Source: Flavobacterium sp. xlx-214
GTDB taxonomy: Bacteria; Bacteroidota; Bacteroidia; Flavobacteriales; Flavobacteriaceae
NCBI RefSeq assembly: GCF_013874595.1
Contig: NZ_CP059431.1
Span: 1,550,001 to 1,614,000 of the forward strand
DNA length: 64,000 nucleotides
Direction of reading: 5' to 3'
The notes beneath the pieces were generated by a model, which saw only the letters and a program-made list of their open reading frames with translations, did no database searches and was not told where the DNA came from. Below, piece after piece: positions 16,847 to 24,935 of this stretch. The translations under genes were made by a program, and so were the position numbers. The stretch's first letter is position 1. Each line of letters begins with the position of its first letter.

Positions 16847-17257
16847 TTACTTTTTTAGGAGTTGTTCCAAATAAGCAAGCTTTTCTTTTTCAGCAGCCAG
16901 CAAACGCTCATATAGCTTTTTATTTTCTTCATAAGCCTCTACCAATTTGTCTAAAGGATTAAAGGTAGGGTGGTAATTCACAGTATTACTGTAAAAAGGA
17001 CTTTCGTGAAATGTATTATTAGATATTATATTAACCATTCGTTCATCCGAGTATTCTTTAATGGCTTGTGTTGGTACTTCTAAAGCAGCTGCTATAGGAG
17101 CCAATTTGGTATCGTCTAATTCTTCTGTGTTTTCAATTACCGACATTTTTTGCTGACTTATACCCAAAAGCTCTGCTAAGGTTTCTTGCTTCATACCTTT
17201 CATTTCTCTTATACGACTAATATTACGCCCTAAATGTCTTTTCATGGTAGTTTCCAT
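16847..17257 (-). CDS. XRE-family helix-turn-helix regulator
   Basis: HTH_XRE domain near the N-terminus (IREMKGMKQETLAELLGISQ), followed by a linker and a C-terminal coiled coil (AYEENKKLYERLLAAEKEKL) probably used for dimerisation. I place the start at the ATG at 17257 (or 17245). A strong promoter, TTG (17307-17305), 19 bp, TATATTTG (17285-17278), lies just upstream, and the open frame beyond it runs through low-complexity DNA. It is about 136 aa. The target is unknown; the divergent gene cluster starting at 17513 is a candidate. Confidence 0.82.
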   Translation of the reverse strand: METTMKRHLGRNISRIREMKGMKQETLAELLGISQQKMSVIENTEELDDTKLAPIAAALEVPTQAIKEYSDERMVNIISNNTFHESPFYSNTVNYHPTFNPLDKLVEAYEENKKLYERLLAAEKEKLAYLEQLLKK

Positions 17258-17277
17258 ATGCCACAGATTTTGTATTT

Positions 17278-17307
17278 CAAATATACACTTTTTTTGAATT
17301 ACTACAA
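17278..17307 (-). promoter_or_regulatory. Promoter of the XRE regulator gene
   Basis: TTG, 19-bp spacer, TATATTTG on the minus strand: a full match to the Bacteroidota -33/-7 consensus. It rules out the longer upstream reading frame as the true gene start. Confidence 0.75.
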
Positions 17308-17330
17308 GGTATTTCAGCCGTATGTAATTA

Positions 17331-17392
17331 CCCATCATCCAACATCCATCATCTATCACCAAGCATCTATCACCAAGCATCCATCACCTCAC
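17331..17392. repeat. Low-complexity ATC/ACC-rich minisatellite
   Basis: Tandem, slightly varied units such as CATCTATCACCAAG and CATCCATCACC between the XRE regulator promoter and the next gene. It is clearly biased in composition relative to both neighbours and probably non-coding. Confidence 0.75.
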
Positions 17393-17512
17393 TACTCTTT
17401 TTATACCAATGTATTTTACCGCGTATTGGTGGTACAATACATAGTTTTATGGTGGTGTACCTAAAATCTGTTTTGCAATTTTGAGATATGTTTAATTGTA
17501 AATCAAAAAGTT

Positions 17513-19117
17513 ATGAAAAGTGATAGAATTGTATTATTGCCCGAAAATTTACCTAACTCTATAAAGAATTTTGTTGGTAAAGCTATAGAAAATCCACAGG
17601 TACATTTAATAATATATACACATGTTAAAGAAAGTACACTAAACTTTTTAACCTTGATTCTTGCAAAAGATACCAATGAAAATGTTATGAATGCTTTGCA
17701 GGCAGAAGTATGCAACTTAAACGCTTTTTCAAAGTATCAAACACTAATTAGTATAAACACCTGTAATACATTAAGTAAAGAAAAATATGTTCATTTTAGT
17801 TTTTTACAACTTCATTTGCACCCCAAAGATGTAATTTATGCTGATAACTCTAAAAGATGGAACAGTTTGTTTCAAAACGATTACGCTACAAAAAAAGAAA
17901 ATGCCCTAGCACGTTTCAAAAAACATACTCAAGAAGTTCAAGAAAAGGTGTTAGAAGCTATAACAAACTTTGTAAAGCCTTTAGCAGCAGAACAAGATTA
18001 TGAAAATGCTCATAAAATGTTGCTTAATATGTTTTCGTATCATGTAGATGTACTTAAAAATATGTTGTTGCCAAAGGTGCTACACTATCATTTTAATGAG
18101 CAACAGTTTCGAGAATTAATCAGTAAGTACTATCCGCAGTTTTCAAGAACTTTAAAGCGTATAGATGTAATTAAAAAATCGCATTTTGTTAATGATGCTC
18201 ATTGTTTGATTACACTGTCGCCAGAATTAACTTTTGATAAGTGGATACAAAGAGTAGTAGCATTGCAAACGCATTTTATGAAAAAGCTAAACGTGTTTTA
18301 TCAACAAAAGTTAGAAGTGCCTATTGCAGAGGCTCCTGAAAGTGATACTGTTTTATTGCAAAAGCTAGCTCTTTTTCTCTCCAATTACTTAAAGTTAGAT
18401 GCCGTATATATATTAGGAAAAAAAAGCAATAGTAACCCAGAGGTTCCCGGTTCTTGTTGTTTTAATATACTGCTTTTAAGTACTAAGGTTAAAGTACAGC
18501 AACATGATGTTATTGCTCGCCATGTGGCAATGCATTTTAAAGGAAAAATAGAAGTATGCTGTTTAATACACAATTCTTATTGGCTACAAAAGAACCAACA
18601 AACCATGCAAGGTTTTATAAGCGATTATTTAGTATCTAAAAACAGAATATACCTAAAGCAAGGTTGGGTGCATAACAATAAAGTATTTATTAGTCAAAGA
18701 AACGCCGATGTTTTACTTCAAAAAAACAACTACTCTCAAGAACGGCTAAATTACATTACACCTTGCTTTTTAGCTTTTCAACAGCCCAATTTGGTGTACC
18801 AAGTAGGACATGTAGTATTGTTAAAGAACATGTTTCAGCATTTAGTGTTGGCGTTGCTATACCAGCGTATGCATTATGTACCCGATATGTTTAGCTGTAC
18901 ATACCTTATGCAACTGTTAAAAGCCTTCTTACCAGAGGTGTATCAAAAATGCATAACTACAAACAATGTAAGAAACATACTAGCACTGTTAAGTATACCT
19001 ATAATATATCTTCCTCAAAAAGAACAGGTAAGTGCTCATAATAACCAAGAAGTTTTTGCTCAGGCATTATGTTTTTGCGAAAAGCTATTTAATGAAATAC
19101 AGATTACGAACAATTAA
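17513..19117 (+). CDS. Unknown protein, possibly degenerate nucleotidyltransferase-HEPN architecture
   Basis: 534-aa cytosolic protein with no signal peptide. The N-terminal ~280 residues are helical without recognisable motifs. Residues ~285-330 (LSNYLKLDAVYILGKK ... CCFNILLLST) resemble the first strands of a minimal nucleotidyltransferase, but the usual GS and DxD residues are missing. The C-terminal ~110 residues (VGHVVLLKNMFQHLVLALLY ... YLMQLLKAFLPE) look like a HEPN helical bundle. I recall Bacteroidota proteins of similar layout but cannot confirm homology. It heads a cluster with three further unknown genes. Confidence 0.6.
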   Translation: MKSDRIVLLPENLPNSIKNFVGKAIENPQVHLIIYTHVKESTLNFLTLILAKDTNENVMNALQAEVCNLNAFSKYQTLISINTCNTLSKEKYVHFSFLQLHLHPKDVIYADNSKRWNSLFQNDYATKKENALARFKKHTQEVQEKVLEAITNFVKPLAAEQDYENAHKMLLNMFSYHVDVLKNMLLPKVLHYHFNEQQFRELISKYYPQFSRTLKRIDVIKKSHFVNDAHCLITLSPELTFDKWIQRVVALQTHFMKKLNVFYQQKLEVPIAEAPESDTVLLQKLALFLSNYLKLDAVYILGKKSNSNPEVPGSCCFNILLLSTKVKVQQHDVIARHVAMHFKGKIEVCCLIHNSYWLQKNQQTMQGFISDYLVSKNRIYLKQGWVHNNKVFISQRNADVLLQKNNYSQERLNYITPCFLAFQQPNLVYQVGHVVLLKNMFQHLVLALLYQRMHYVPDMFSCTYLMQLLKAFLPEVYQKCITTNNVRNILALLSIPIIYLPQKEQVSAHNNQEVFAQALCFCEKLFNEIQITNN

Positions 19118-19129
19118 AACAATAGAATT

Positions 19130-19444
19130 ATGAGTATTCAAGAAAAAAAATTCAGTAAAACAGTTCGTTTACCAGATCATCTGAACTGTAAATTAGAAAA
19201 AAGTATTAGTACTAATGAAATTCAAGCCATTTGGTTTGATAAAACCGCTCGAACAGATTACAGTATTTTATGGTTGAAAGTAAAAGATAAAAAAGAAATA
19301 GAAAAGACATTTCCCCAAAGTTTTCAAAATACAGTTGTAAAAGAAGGACAATTGCTATTAGACGATCCCACCTGTGCCTTAATAGATAAGTTTGTTACCA
19401 CATTATTTTCCCAACTCCAATCTTCAAACGAATTTAAAAATTAG
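19130..19444 (+). CDS. Hypothetical protein
   Basis: 104-aa soluble protein starting 12 bp after the preceding gene and ending 5 bp before the next, so probably in the same operon. I recognise no motif. Charged and hydrophobic residues alternate as in a small globular domain (IQAIWFDKTARTDYSILWL). Function unknown. Confidence 0.7.
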   Translation: MSIQEKKFSKTVRLPDHLNCKLEKSISTNEIQAIWFDKTARTDYSILWLKVKDKKEIEKTFPQSFQNTVVKEGQLLLDDPTCALIDKFVTTLFSQLQSSNEFKN

Positions 19445-19449
19445 AAATC

Positions 19450-19995
19450 ATGAAAAAAGAAAAGTTATATCTAAGAGCCGAGCTTTGGCATGGAAACAAA
19501 ATTAAAGATCCATATAAACTAATTCAAGTGTTTTTTGAAACAGAATCGATGACTAAAATAAAGACAAATTTTAATCAACTATTAAAACATGCATTTGATG
19601 ATAAATATGAAATCTACACAAACCCTTTTGAGTCTTTAAAGTTTTTCACTATGACAAATTCGTTAATTCGCGCATGTTTTAAAATTTTAAAGAAGATTGA
19701 TAAATATGAAAACAAAAGAGAAACTAATGATACATTATACTTCCAGTATACTGCCTATGCTTCGGGATTAACTTACGAGCAATACTTAAATCCATACCTG
19801 ATTATTAAACATGTTTTTAATGAACAAAGCTTTTTACAAATTGAATTAGATTTAGAAGATATTATGGAACATACTTTAGGTAGTTATGGCAGTTGTCCAT
19901 CTGAAGATATTTGTATTTCATTTATCAATATCAATAGATTGTTAGATGCTTGTTGGTTAATTTATAATCGTGAAATTTATGATGAAAATGTGTGA
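19450..19995 (+). CDS. Hypothetical protein made of two ~90-aa related units
   Basis: 181 aa. Two segments share a pattern: KIKDPYKLIQVFF followed ~10 residues later by an amphipathic helix, and YLNPYLIIKHVFNEQSF followed by LDLEDIMEH. The downstream gene shows the same pattern twice, so the two are paralogues. There is no signal peptide and no catalytic motif. It lies 5 bp after the previous gene. Function unknown; I know no family name. Confidence 0.7.
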   Translation: MKKEKLYLRAELWHGNKIKDPYKLIQVFFETESMTKIKTNFNQLLKHAFDDKYEIYTNPFESLKFFTMTNSLIRACFKILKKIDKYENKRETNDTLYFQYTAYASGLTYEQYLNPYLIIKHVFNEQSFLQIELDLEDIMEHTLGSYGSCPSEDICISFININRLLDACWLIYNREIYDENV

Positions 19996-20524
19996 GTTAA
20001 CTTTAGAATCATATTACTGGACGAAAGATAAGGTAGAATGTCCGTATGAACTTTTACTTTTATTAAAAGAGCAAGCAGGTATGGATTATTTTCATCAACA
20101 ATTAAATAATTATTGTCTGTACTCCTTAAGTGATGTAATGTATGATAAAAGAAGAGTTTCAGAGGTGATCTATGATGCAATTGTTTTTCAATCTATTTTT
20201 AAAATAGGGTATAAAATTTTTAAAAATCCAGAGGAATTTAAAAAAAGAAATCTTATAGATTATAAAGCATCCGAAAAATTGTTGTTAGAAATTAAATTTT
20301 TAAATAAAAAAGAGATTGAAAATCCATATCTAGTTTTCGAAAATATTTTTAAGAAGCATAGTTTAGAGAAGGTTAGTAAATCATTTCTTAATCTAATATT
20401 AGCCACGATGGCTGATGATACGTATGGAAAAGACTTTGATTGCAGTGTATCAGTACTTGAATATCATAAACTACTTGAAGCTTGTAAACTAATACAGCTA
20501 CGAAGTTTAATGAGTGATAGATAG
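19982..20524 (+). CDS. Hypothetical protein, paralogue of the preceding gene
   Basis: About 180 aa, with the same two-unit layout as its neighbour (KVECPYELLLLLKEQAG ... and EIENPYLVFENIFKKHS ...). The start is uncertain: ATGs at 19970, 19979, 19982 and 19988 all overlap the end of the previous gene, whose stop is at 19993-19995. This indicates translational coupling. The second units of both proteins end in a stretch with Leu-x-x-Ala-Cys (LLDACWLI, LLEACKLI). Function unknown. Confidence 0.68.
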   Translation: MKMCELTLESYYWTKDKVECPYELLLLLKEQAGMDYFHQQLNNYCLYSLSDVMYDKRRVSEVIYDAIVFQSIFKIGYKIFKNPEEFKKRNLIDYKASEKLLLEIKFLNKKEIENPYLVFENIFKKHSLEKVSKSFLNLILATMADDTYGKDFDCSVSVLEYHKLLEACKLIQLRSLMSDR

Positions 20525-20568
20525 ATTTTACACCAAATAAAATTTGATAACTTAAGATTAAAACGTTC

Positions 20569-20607
20569 GTTATTTCAGTCATTTTATGTATGTTTGTATG
20601 AAATAAC
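20569..20607 (+). promoter_or_regulatory. hipBA promoter and operator
   Basis: Perfect 9-bp inverted repeat GTTATTTCA (20569-20577) / TGAAATAAC (20599-20607) flanking the -7 box TATGTTTG (20589-20596). HipB-type antitoxins repress their own promoter through such palindromes. The ATG of hipB is 12 bp after the right arm. Confidence 0.75.
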
Positions 20608-20618
20608 AATCATTTAAA

Positions 20619-20900
20619 ATGAAAAAGCAAGTTCTATTACCTAAGCATACTGCTCTTTTAGAACAAATGGGCGAGAACATAAAATTAGCCCGAAAGCGTA
20701 GAAAATTAACAGCAATACAGGTTGCCGAGCGTGCAGGTATTGCTCGTTCTACCTTGTATTTAGTGGAAAAAGGCGATAGCAGCGTGGCAATGGGCGCTTA
20801 TTTTAATGTTTTAAGAGTGTTAGGCTTACAAGATGATTTCTTAAAATTAGCACTCGATGATGAATTAGGTAGAAAATTACAGGATTTAGATTTATTGTAA
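20619..20900 (+). CDS. hipB: HipB-like antitoxin, XRE-family DNA-binding protein
   Basis: 93 aa, almost entirely an HTH_XRE domain (GENIKLARKRRKLTAIQVAE ... IARSTLYLVEKGDSS) plus a short acidic tail (LDDELGRKLQDLDLL). HipB neutralises the HipA kinase and represses the operon. The hipA ATG comes 1 bp after its stop, so the genes are co-translated. A palindromic operator overlaps the promoter. Confidence 0.9.
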   Translation: MKKQVLLPKHTALLEQMGENIKLARKRRKLTAIQVAERAGIARSTLYLVEKGDSSVAMGAYFNVLRVLGLQDDFLKLALDDELGRKLQDLDLL

Positions 20901-20901
20901 G

Positions 20902-22155
20902 ATGGCAACAAACAAAACAGATATATATGTTTATGCGGACTGGATAGGATTGCCTCAACCAACATTAATTGGAATTTTGTCTGCACATCAAGCTAAAGGG
21001 CGAAAAGCTTTTAGTTTTGAATATGATAAAAAATGGTTAAAAACCAATGAGCAAAGACTAATTGATCCTGATATTCAATTTTATTCTGGCCAACAATTTC
21101 CTAATAATAAAGAAAATTTCGGAATTTTCTTAGATAGTATGCCTGATACTTGGGGACGAACGTTGATGAAACGTCGGGAGATTCAGTTAGCCAAAACAAA
21201 AGGCGAAAGCCCTAAAACGTTGTATGATATTGATTATTTATTGGGAGTTTTTGACGAAACAAGAATGGGAGCATTTCGATTTAAGTTGAATCCTCACGGA
21301 GATTTTTTAGATAATGATTCCGAAAAATCTACTCCGCCTTGGTCAACGGTTCGGGAATTGCAACAAGCAGTTTTTCATTACGAAAATGATGCGGATAACG
21401 AAGCAATAAATAAATGGCTAAAAGTATTAATTGCACCTGGCTCTTCCTTAGGTGGTGCAAGACCCAAAGCTAATATTTTAGATGACCATAATCAACTTTG
21501 GATTGCAAAATTTCCTTCTAAAAACGATACAATTGATAAAGCTGCTTGGGAATATTTAACCTACCAATTAGCGATAAATGCAGGAGTCGAAATGGCAGAA
21601 TGTAAAATTGAAAAAGTGAATGGAACTTATCACACTTTTTTTACCAAACGCTTTGATCGAATGAATCAGAAAAGAATTCATTTTTCGTCGGCAATGACGA
21701 TGACTGGAAATAATGAAGAAACGATTAAAACGCAACCAACAAGTTATTTAGATATAGTAGAATTTATTCAAAATTATGGGTGTAATATCAAAGAGAATTT
21801 ACATCAGTTATGGCGAAGAATTGTTTTTAATATCACCGTTTCCAATACAGATGACCATCTACGCAATCATGGATTTATTTTGAAAGATGAAGGTTGGATG
21901 CTATCACCAGCTTATGATTTAAATCCTTCCATTGATAAAGATGGTTTGGCTTTAAATATTGATATGGACAACAATGCGTTAGACTTTGAATTAGCTAAGA
22001 GCGTAGGAGATTTTTTTCGATTAAATCATTCTGAAATGGATAACATATTGAATGAAGTTTTCACTTCTGTAAAACAATGGAAAGAAATCGCTCATAAAAT
22101 AGGAATTTCACGAGCAGAACAAGAATTAATGCAAGCAGCTTTCAGATTTATTTAA
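20902..22155 (+). CDS. hipA: HipA-family serine/threonine kinase toxin
   Basis: 417-aa full-length HipA. Visible are the N-terminal subdomain, the nucleotide-binding loop GSSLGGARPKA (~residues 184-194), the catalytic NTDDHLRNHGF (~313-323) and the metal-binding Asp in SPAYDLNPS (~335-343). In the E. coli prototype the kinase phosphorylates glutamyl-tRNA synthetase and induces dormancy; the target here is unknown. All key residues are present, so the toxin should be active. It is the second toxin-antitoxin module in the window. Confidence 0.95.
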   Translation: MATNKTDIYVYADWIGLPQPTLIGILSAHQAKGRKAFSFEYDKKWLKTNEQRLIDPDIQFYSGQQFPNNKENFGIFLDSMPDTWGRTLMKRREIQLAKTKGESPKTLYDIDYLLGVFDETRMGAFRFKLNPHGDFLDNDSEKSTPPWSTVRELQQAVFHYENDADNEAINKWLKVLIAPGSSLGGARPKANILDDHNQLWIAKFPSKNDTIDKAAWEYLTYQLAINAGVEMAECKIEKVNGTYHTFFTKRFDRMNQKRIHFSSAMTMTGNNEETIKTQPTSYLDIVEFIQNYGCNIKENLHQLWRRIVFNITVSNTDDHLRNHGFILKDEGWMLSPAYDLNPSIDKDGLALNIDMDNNALDFELAKSVGDFFRLNHSEMDNILNEVFTSVKQWKEIAHKIGISRAEQELMQAAFRFI

Positions 22156-22312
22156 GTTATAAACTTCATATTTCTTTTATTCTCATCGGCAAAAACTATT
22201 ATTTAAAACTTAAAATCTATTGTAATATTTGCTGATAACGGCATCTTTATTCTATAGTTATAATCATATTTTGTTCCTTAATTTGCACCATGTACTCATA
22301 AATAACTGATAA

Positions 22313-22468
22313 TCAAACGTAGTTGTTTTTAAAGAAGGTAAAATAACTTTTAAATCAACTGGATTTAAACAGTTTGTAAGACAAAAACCAATTTTTACGG
22401 ATTCTCAAATATTGTCATTAGAAGATAGAAATGGAATTTCATTTAGCGAAAAGACATGTGATAAATAG
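22313..22468 (+). pseudogene. 3' remnant of an unknown gene
   Basis: An open frame of about 51 codons (beginning SNVVVFKEGKIT, ending SEKTCDK-stop) with protein-like composition but no start codon or upstream coding sequence. It lies directly before the first cassette-type intergenic element, where the coding part of a cassette would be expected. It is probably the decayed tail of a lost gene. Confidence 0.4.
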
Positions 22469-22536
22469 GTTCAACCACTATATGGACAATAATTCCTTTA
22501 AATAATTGTGTATGAAAAGGATAATTTTTGTGTATA

Positions 22537-22674
22537 CCCACGCTGGCGCAATCTTCACGCTCATATAAAATAATAAACAAAAAAAACATTATAAAAGCCG
22601 TGTACTACATGGCTTTTTGTTTTTATAAAATCTTTTGTATTTTTAGTTTCGCTAAAGATGATGTTAGCTATAAT
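22537..22674 (+). repeat. Cassette-type intergenic element, copy 1
   Basis: Begins CCCACGCTGGCGCAATC. It contains the hairpin AAAAGCCGTGT-act-ACATGGCTTTTT (22593-22618), a terminator form. It then continues TTTTGTATTTTTAGTTTCGC and ends with GTTAGCTATAAT. Copies 2, 3, 4 and 6 share this order. The remaining intergenic sequence between hipA and the next gene is otherwise featureless apart from the 3' remnant. Confidence 0.85.
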
Positions 22675-22700
22675 TTTATAAAAAAACCTAACAAACTACC

Positions 22701-23387
22701 ATGAGGATAAGTTTACTAATCATGTTATTTCTAATTTTATCTTGTGGAAAAACTAAAAAAAGTGAAGTAACAGAAATAAATTCATCAAACAATATTTCTA
22801 ATCTAACGAAAGCAAGTGCTGATGAGAAAAAGATAATTCAATTTACAAAATTTAAACCTGATAGTTCTTTCCTAAAAATTAATAGATTTTCTAGTAATAC
22901 TGCATTTCAAATTAATGATAATTATATTTTAACGGGTTATTATGAATCTATAGATGGTAAAATTAGTTATCCAGACAAGGAAAACGATCATGGACATAGA
23001 TTATTATTTGTGAACTCTAAAAAAGAAATTAAATACAAGTCTTTTGGAGTTTGTGACGTATATCTTTATCAGCCAAATTTTTATAAGAATGGTTTTGATG
23101 ATCGAATCATTATTGTTTGTCAATTAGCATATGAATATTTTTTTGGAGGGGAAGCTTTTTTAATTGAGAAAAATAAAATTAAGTACCTTGGAAACATAGA
23201 TATAGAAAGTAATGATATGGAAACAAATCTTGTTGAAATTCTGAAAATTAGAAATGAAAATGATAAATTAATATTTAGTTTTGATTCAGATTCTTTACTT
23301 TTAAAACCAGGAAGCGACGACATCATTGTTAAGAATAATAACATAAGATATGAATATGATGGTAAATCATTCAGACTAATTAAATAA
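22701..23387 (+). CDS. Hypothetical lipoprotein
   Basis: 228 aa with a lipoprotein signal peptide (MRISLLIMLFLILSCGKTKK; lipobox ILSC). The remainder is hydrophilic and beta-rich without known motifs. A solitary gene bounded on both sides by copies of the terminator-bearing element, so it is insulated. Probably anchored in the outer or inner membrane facing the periplasm. Function unknown. Confidence 0.8.
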   Translation: MRISLLIMLFLILSCGKTKKSEVTEINSSNNISNLTKASADEKKIIQFTKFKPDSSFLKINRFSSNTAFQINDNYILTGYYESIDGKISYPDKENDHGHRLLFVNSKKEIKYKSFGVCDVYLYQPNFYKNGFDDRIIIVCQLAYEYFFGGEAFLIEKNKIKYLGNIDIESNDMETNLVEILKIRNENDKLIFSFDSDSLLLKPGSDDIIVKNNNIRYEYDGKSFRLIK

Positions 23388-23404
23388 AAACTACGACTAA
23401 TATA

Positions 23405-23520
23405 ACCCACGCTGGTACAATCGCCCCGTTCATATAAAATAACAAACAAAAAAACATTATAAAAGCTATGTATTACATGGCTTTTTGTATATTTAGTTTC
23501 GCTAAATAACAATGTTGTAC
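23405..23520 (+). repeat. Cassette-type intergenic element, copy 2
   Basis: Same order as copy 1: CCCACGCTGGTACAATCG, hairpin AAAAGCTATGT-att-ACATGGCTTTTT (23461-23486), then TAGTTTCGCTAAATAACAAT. At the position where other copies carry GTTAGC it runs into GTTGTACGAT, the left end of a 413-bp inverted-repeat segment. ACTACGACTAAT (23390-23401) follows the preceding gene's stop. Confidence 0.85.
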
Positions 23521-23926
23521 GATACCGCTCCAAAGGTTTTTTGCAATAGAACTATTTGTCTTTTTTATCACTTTTTACTTTCTTGACGCTTAAAAAATTT
23601 ACAGAAATTTTGTAAATAATATTTGATGTACAATGTGAAGTTTAACAATCCAGCGTTAATATTGGAGAAACAATTTGTCTTTTATTGACTATAGAACTTC
23701 TGATTGAATATTTGCCCTTACTTTATGAAAACTAATCGCTGTAAAATTCATAAAAGATTGTAAGAACTATTTCTCATCATAGAAATTTTTGTAATCTAGT
23801 TTTTGATAGCAAAGCTTTATTATGCGTGCTAAAATTTTGTTTTTCATAAGAACCGAAGTAATCATTGAACTTTTTGATTTTTAGCGTGTGGAATCTACAA
23901 AATAACGTGTCGCGGCATCGTACAAC
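23514..23926. mobile_element. Possible MITE-like segment bounded by 15-bp inverted repeats
   Basis: The ends GTTGTACGATACCGC (23514-23528) and GCGGCATCGTACAAC (23912-23926) are inverted repeats with 14 of 15 matches. The interior (~380 bp, AT-rich) has no convincing ORF. No clear target-site duplication is visible, so a non-autonomous transposable element is only one possibility; a cassette boundary of the neighbouring type is another. Confidence 0.4.
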
Positions 23927-24128
23927 CTCGGTTTTGCAAAATGCGGGGTTATGGAACATAGATATTTTTGTCTTTTTTATCCGCAAAAATCCATTTTGTT
24001 TGGTCTTTTTTAGTAATTTAGTCCAAACGAAAATGGTTTGTGCTAATGCTGGTTTAAATATTACTTTTTCTCATATTTAGCCCGCACTTCGCAAAGCCGC
24101 CGCACGTTAGCTGTAACTTAATCAAAGT
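23927..24128. other. Intergenic sequence before the next cassette gene
   Basis: No gene seen. It ends with a GC-richer patch (CCCGCACTTCGCAAAGCCGCC, 24080-24100) followed by GTTAGCTGTAAC (24106-24117), the same boundary sequence seen in the other elements, 11 bp before the next ATG. Confidence 0.5.
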
Positions 24129-24716
24129 ATGCCGTTGAAAAAAAGCTATAAGCTAATTTACTATTCATTTTCAATTTTTTTTGGAATTAGCATCATTCTG
24201 AATTGGAACGATTGGAAATTAGCTGGATATTTTACTGATAAAATTATTGCTTGGATTTGGATTTTTTTAACGCTATTTTTTATCATTATATTTTGGAAGA
24301 AAAAATATGTAAAAATTTATTTTTTTTCAATAGTTGCTTTATTATCCTTAAGCGTTCTACCAATGGCTATACCATTATTCGGAATTTATTTTTATCTCAC
24401 AAAAGAGGGTGATTATCAACAAATAGAGATGAATAACAATTTTAGATTAGAAAGAACCAAACAACAAGCTCTATCCTTGCCCAGAATTTATATTTATGAA
24501 AAATATTTCGGCATTTTAGAAAAAAATATAAGCAGACCTAACTATTCTGAAATTTTACAAGAAATGTTTAAGGACTCTAATCTCAATGAAAAAGAAACAA
24601 ATATTCAGAGTGCTAAATTTATATCCAAAAACAATGATAGTATTGGAATTGAATATGAAATTTTGAATACTAAAAAAACAATATATCACAAGTTAAACAA
24701 TGAAGATGGTTATTAA
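24129..24716 (+). CDS. Hypothetical membrane protein
   Basis: 195 aa with about three hydrophobic helices in the first ~90 residues (LIYYSFSIFFGISIIL; IIAWIWIFLTLFFIIIFW; IYFFSIVALLSLSVLPMAIP), then a ~100-residue soluble tail. No known family recognised. A solitary gene in the cassette-like region, preceded by GTTAGCTGTAAC and followed by GCTACAGCTAAC (24720-24731), which is its inverted counterpart. Function unknown. Confidence 0.75.
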   Translation: MPLKKSYKLIYYSFSIFFGISIILNWNDWKLAGYFTDKIIAWIWIFLTLFFIIIFWKKKYVKIYFFSIVALLSLSVLPMAIPLFGIYFYLTKEGDYQQIEMNNNFRLERTKQQALSLPRIYIYEKYFGILEKNISRPNYSEILQEMFKDSNLNEKETNIQSAKFISKNNDSIGIEYEILNTKKTIYHKLNNEDGY

Positions 24717-24785
24717 AAAGCTACAGCTAACATTGTAATAACAAATGCGGAGTTAAATGTAAAGTAGAAAGCAAGGGAATATTTA

Positions 24786-24895
24786 TCCCCCAAGCTGGCG
24801 CAATCTCCACGTTCATATAAAATAATAAACCATTATAAAAGCCATGTATTACAAGGCTTTTTATATTTATAAATCTTTTGTATTTTTAGTTTTAC
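24786..24895 (+). repeat. Cassette-type intergenic element, copy 3
   Basis: CCCCCAAGCTGGCGCAATC, hairpin AAAAGCCATGT-att-ACAAGGCTTTTT (24837-24862), then AATCTTTTGTATTTTTAGTT. It matches copy 1 most closely. The terminal GTTAGC boundary is eroded here (ATTAGTAATTAT near 24910). Confidence 0.8.
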
Positions 24896-24935
24896 AAAAA
24901 ATTATACAATTAGTAATTATACCAAAATAAGCCAT

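Noticed and set aside
17234-17464. Plus-strand 76-codon frame
   Set aside because: Covers the XRE promoter and the low-complexity ATC/ACC repeats; no sign of coding.
23777-24080. Two overlapping ~70-codon frames on opposite strands
   Set aside because: They are antisense to each other in an inverted-repeat segment, with no RBS or homology-like pattern.
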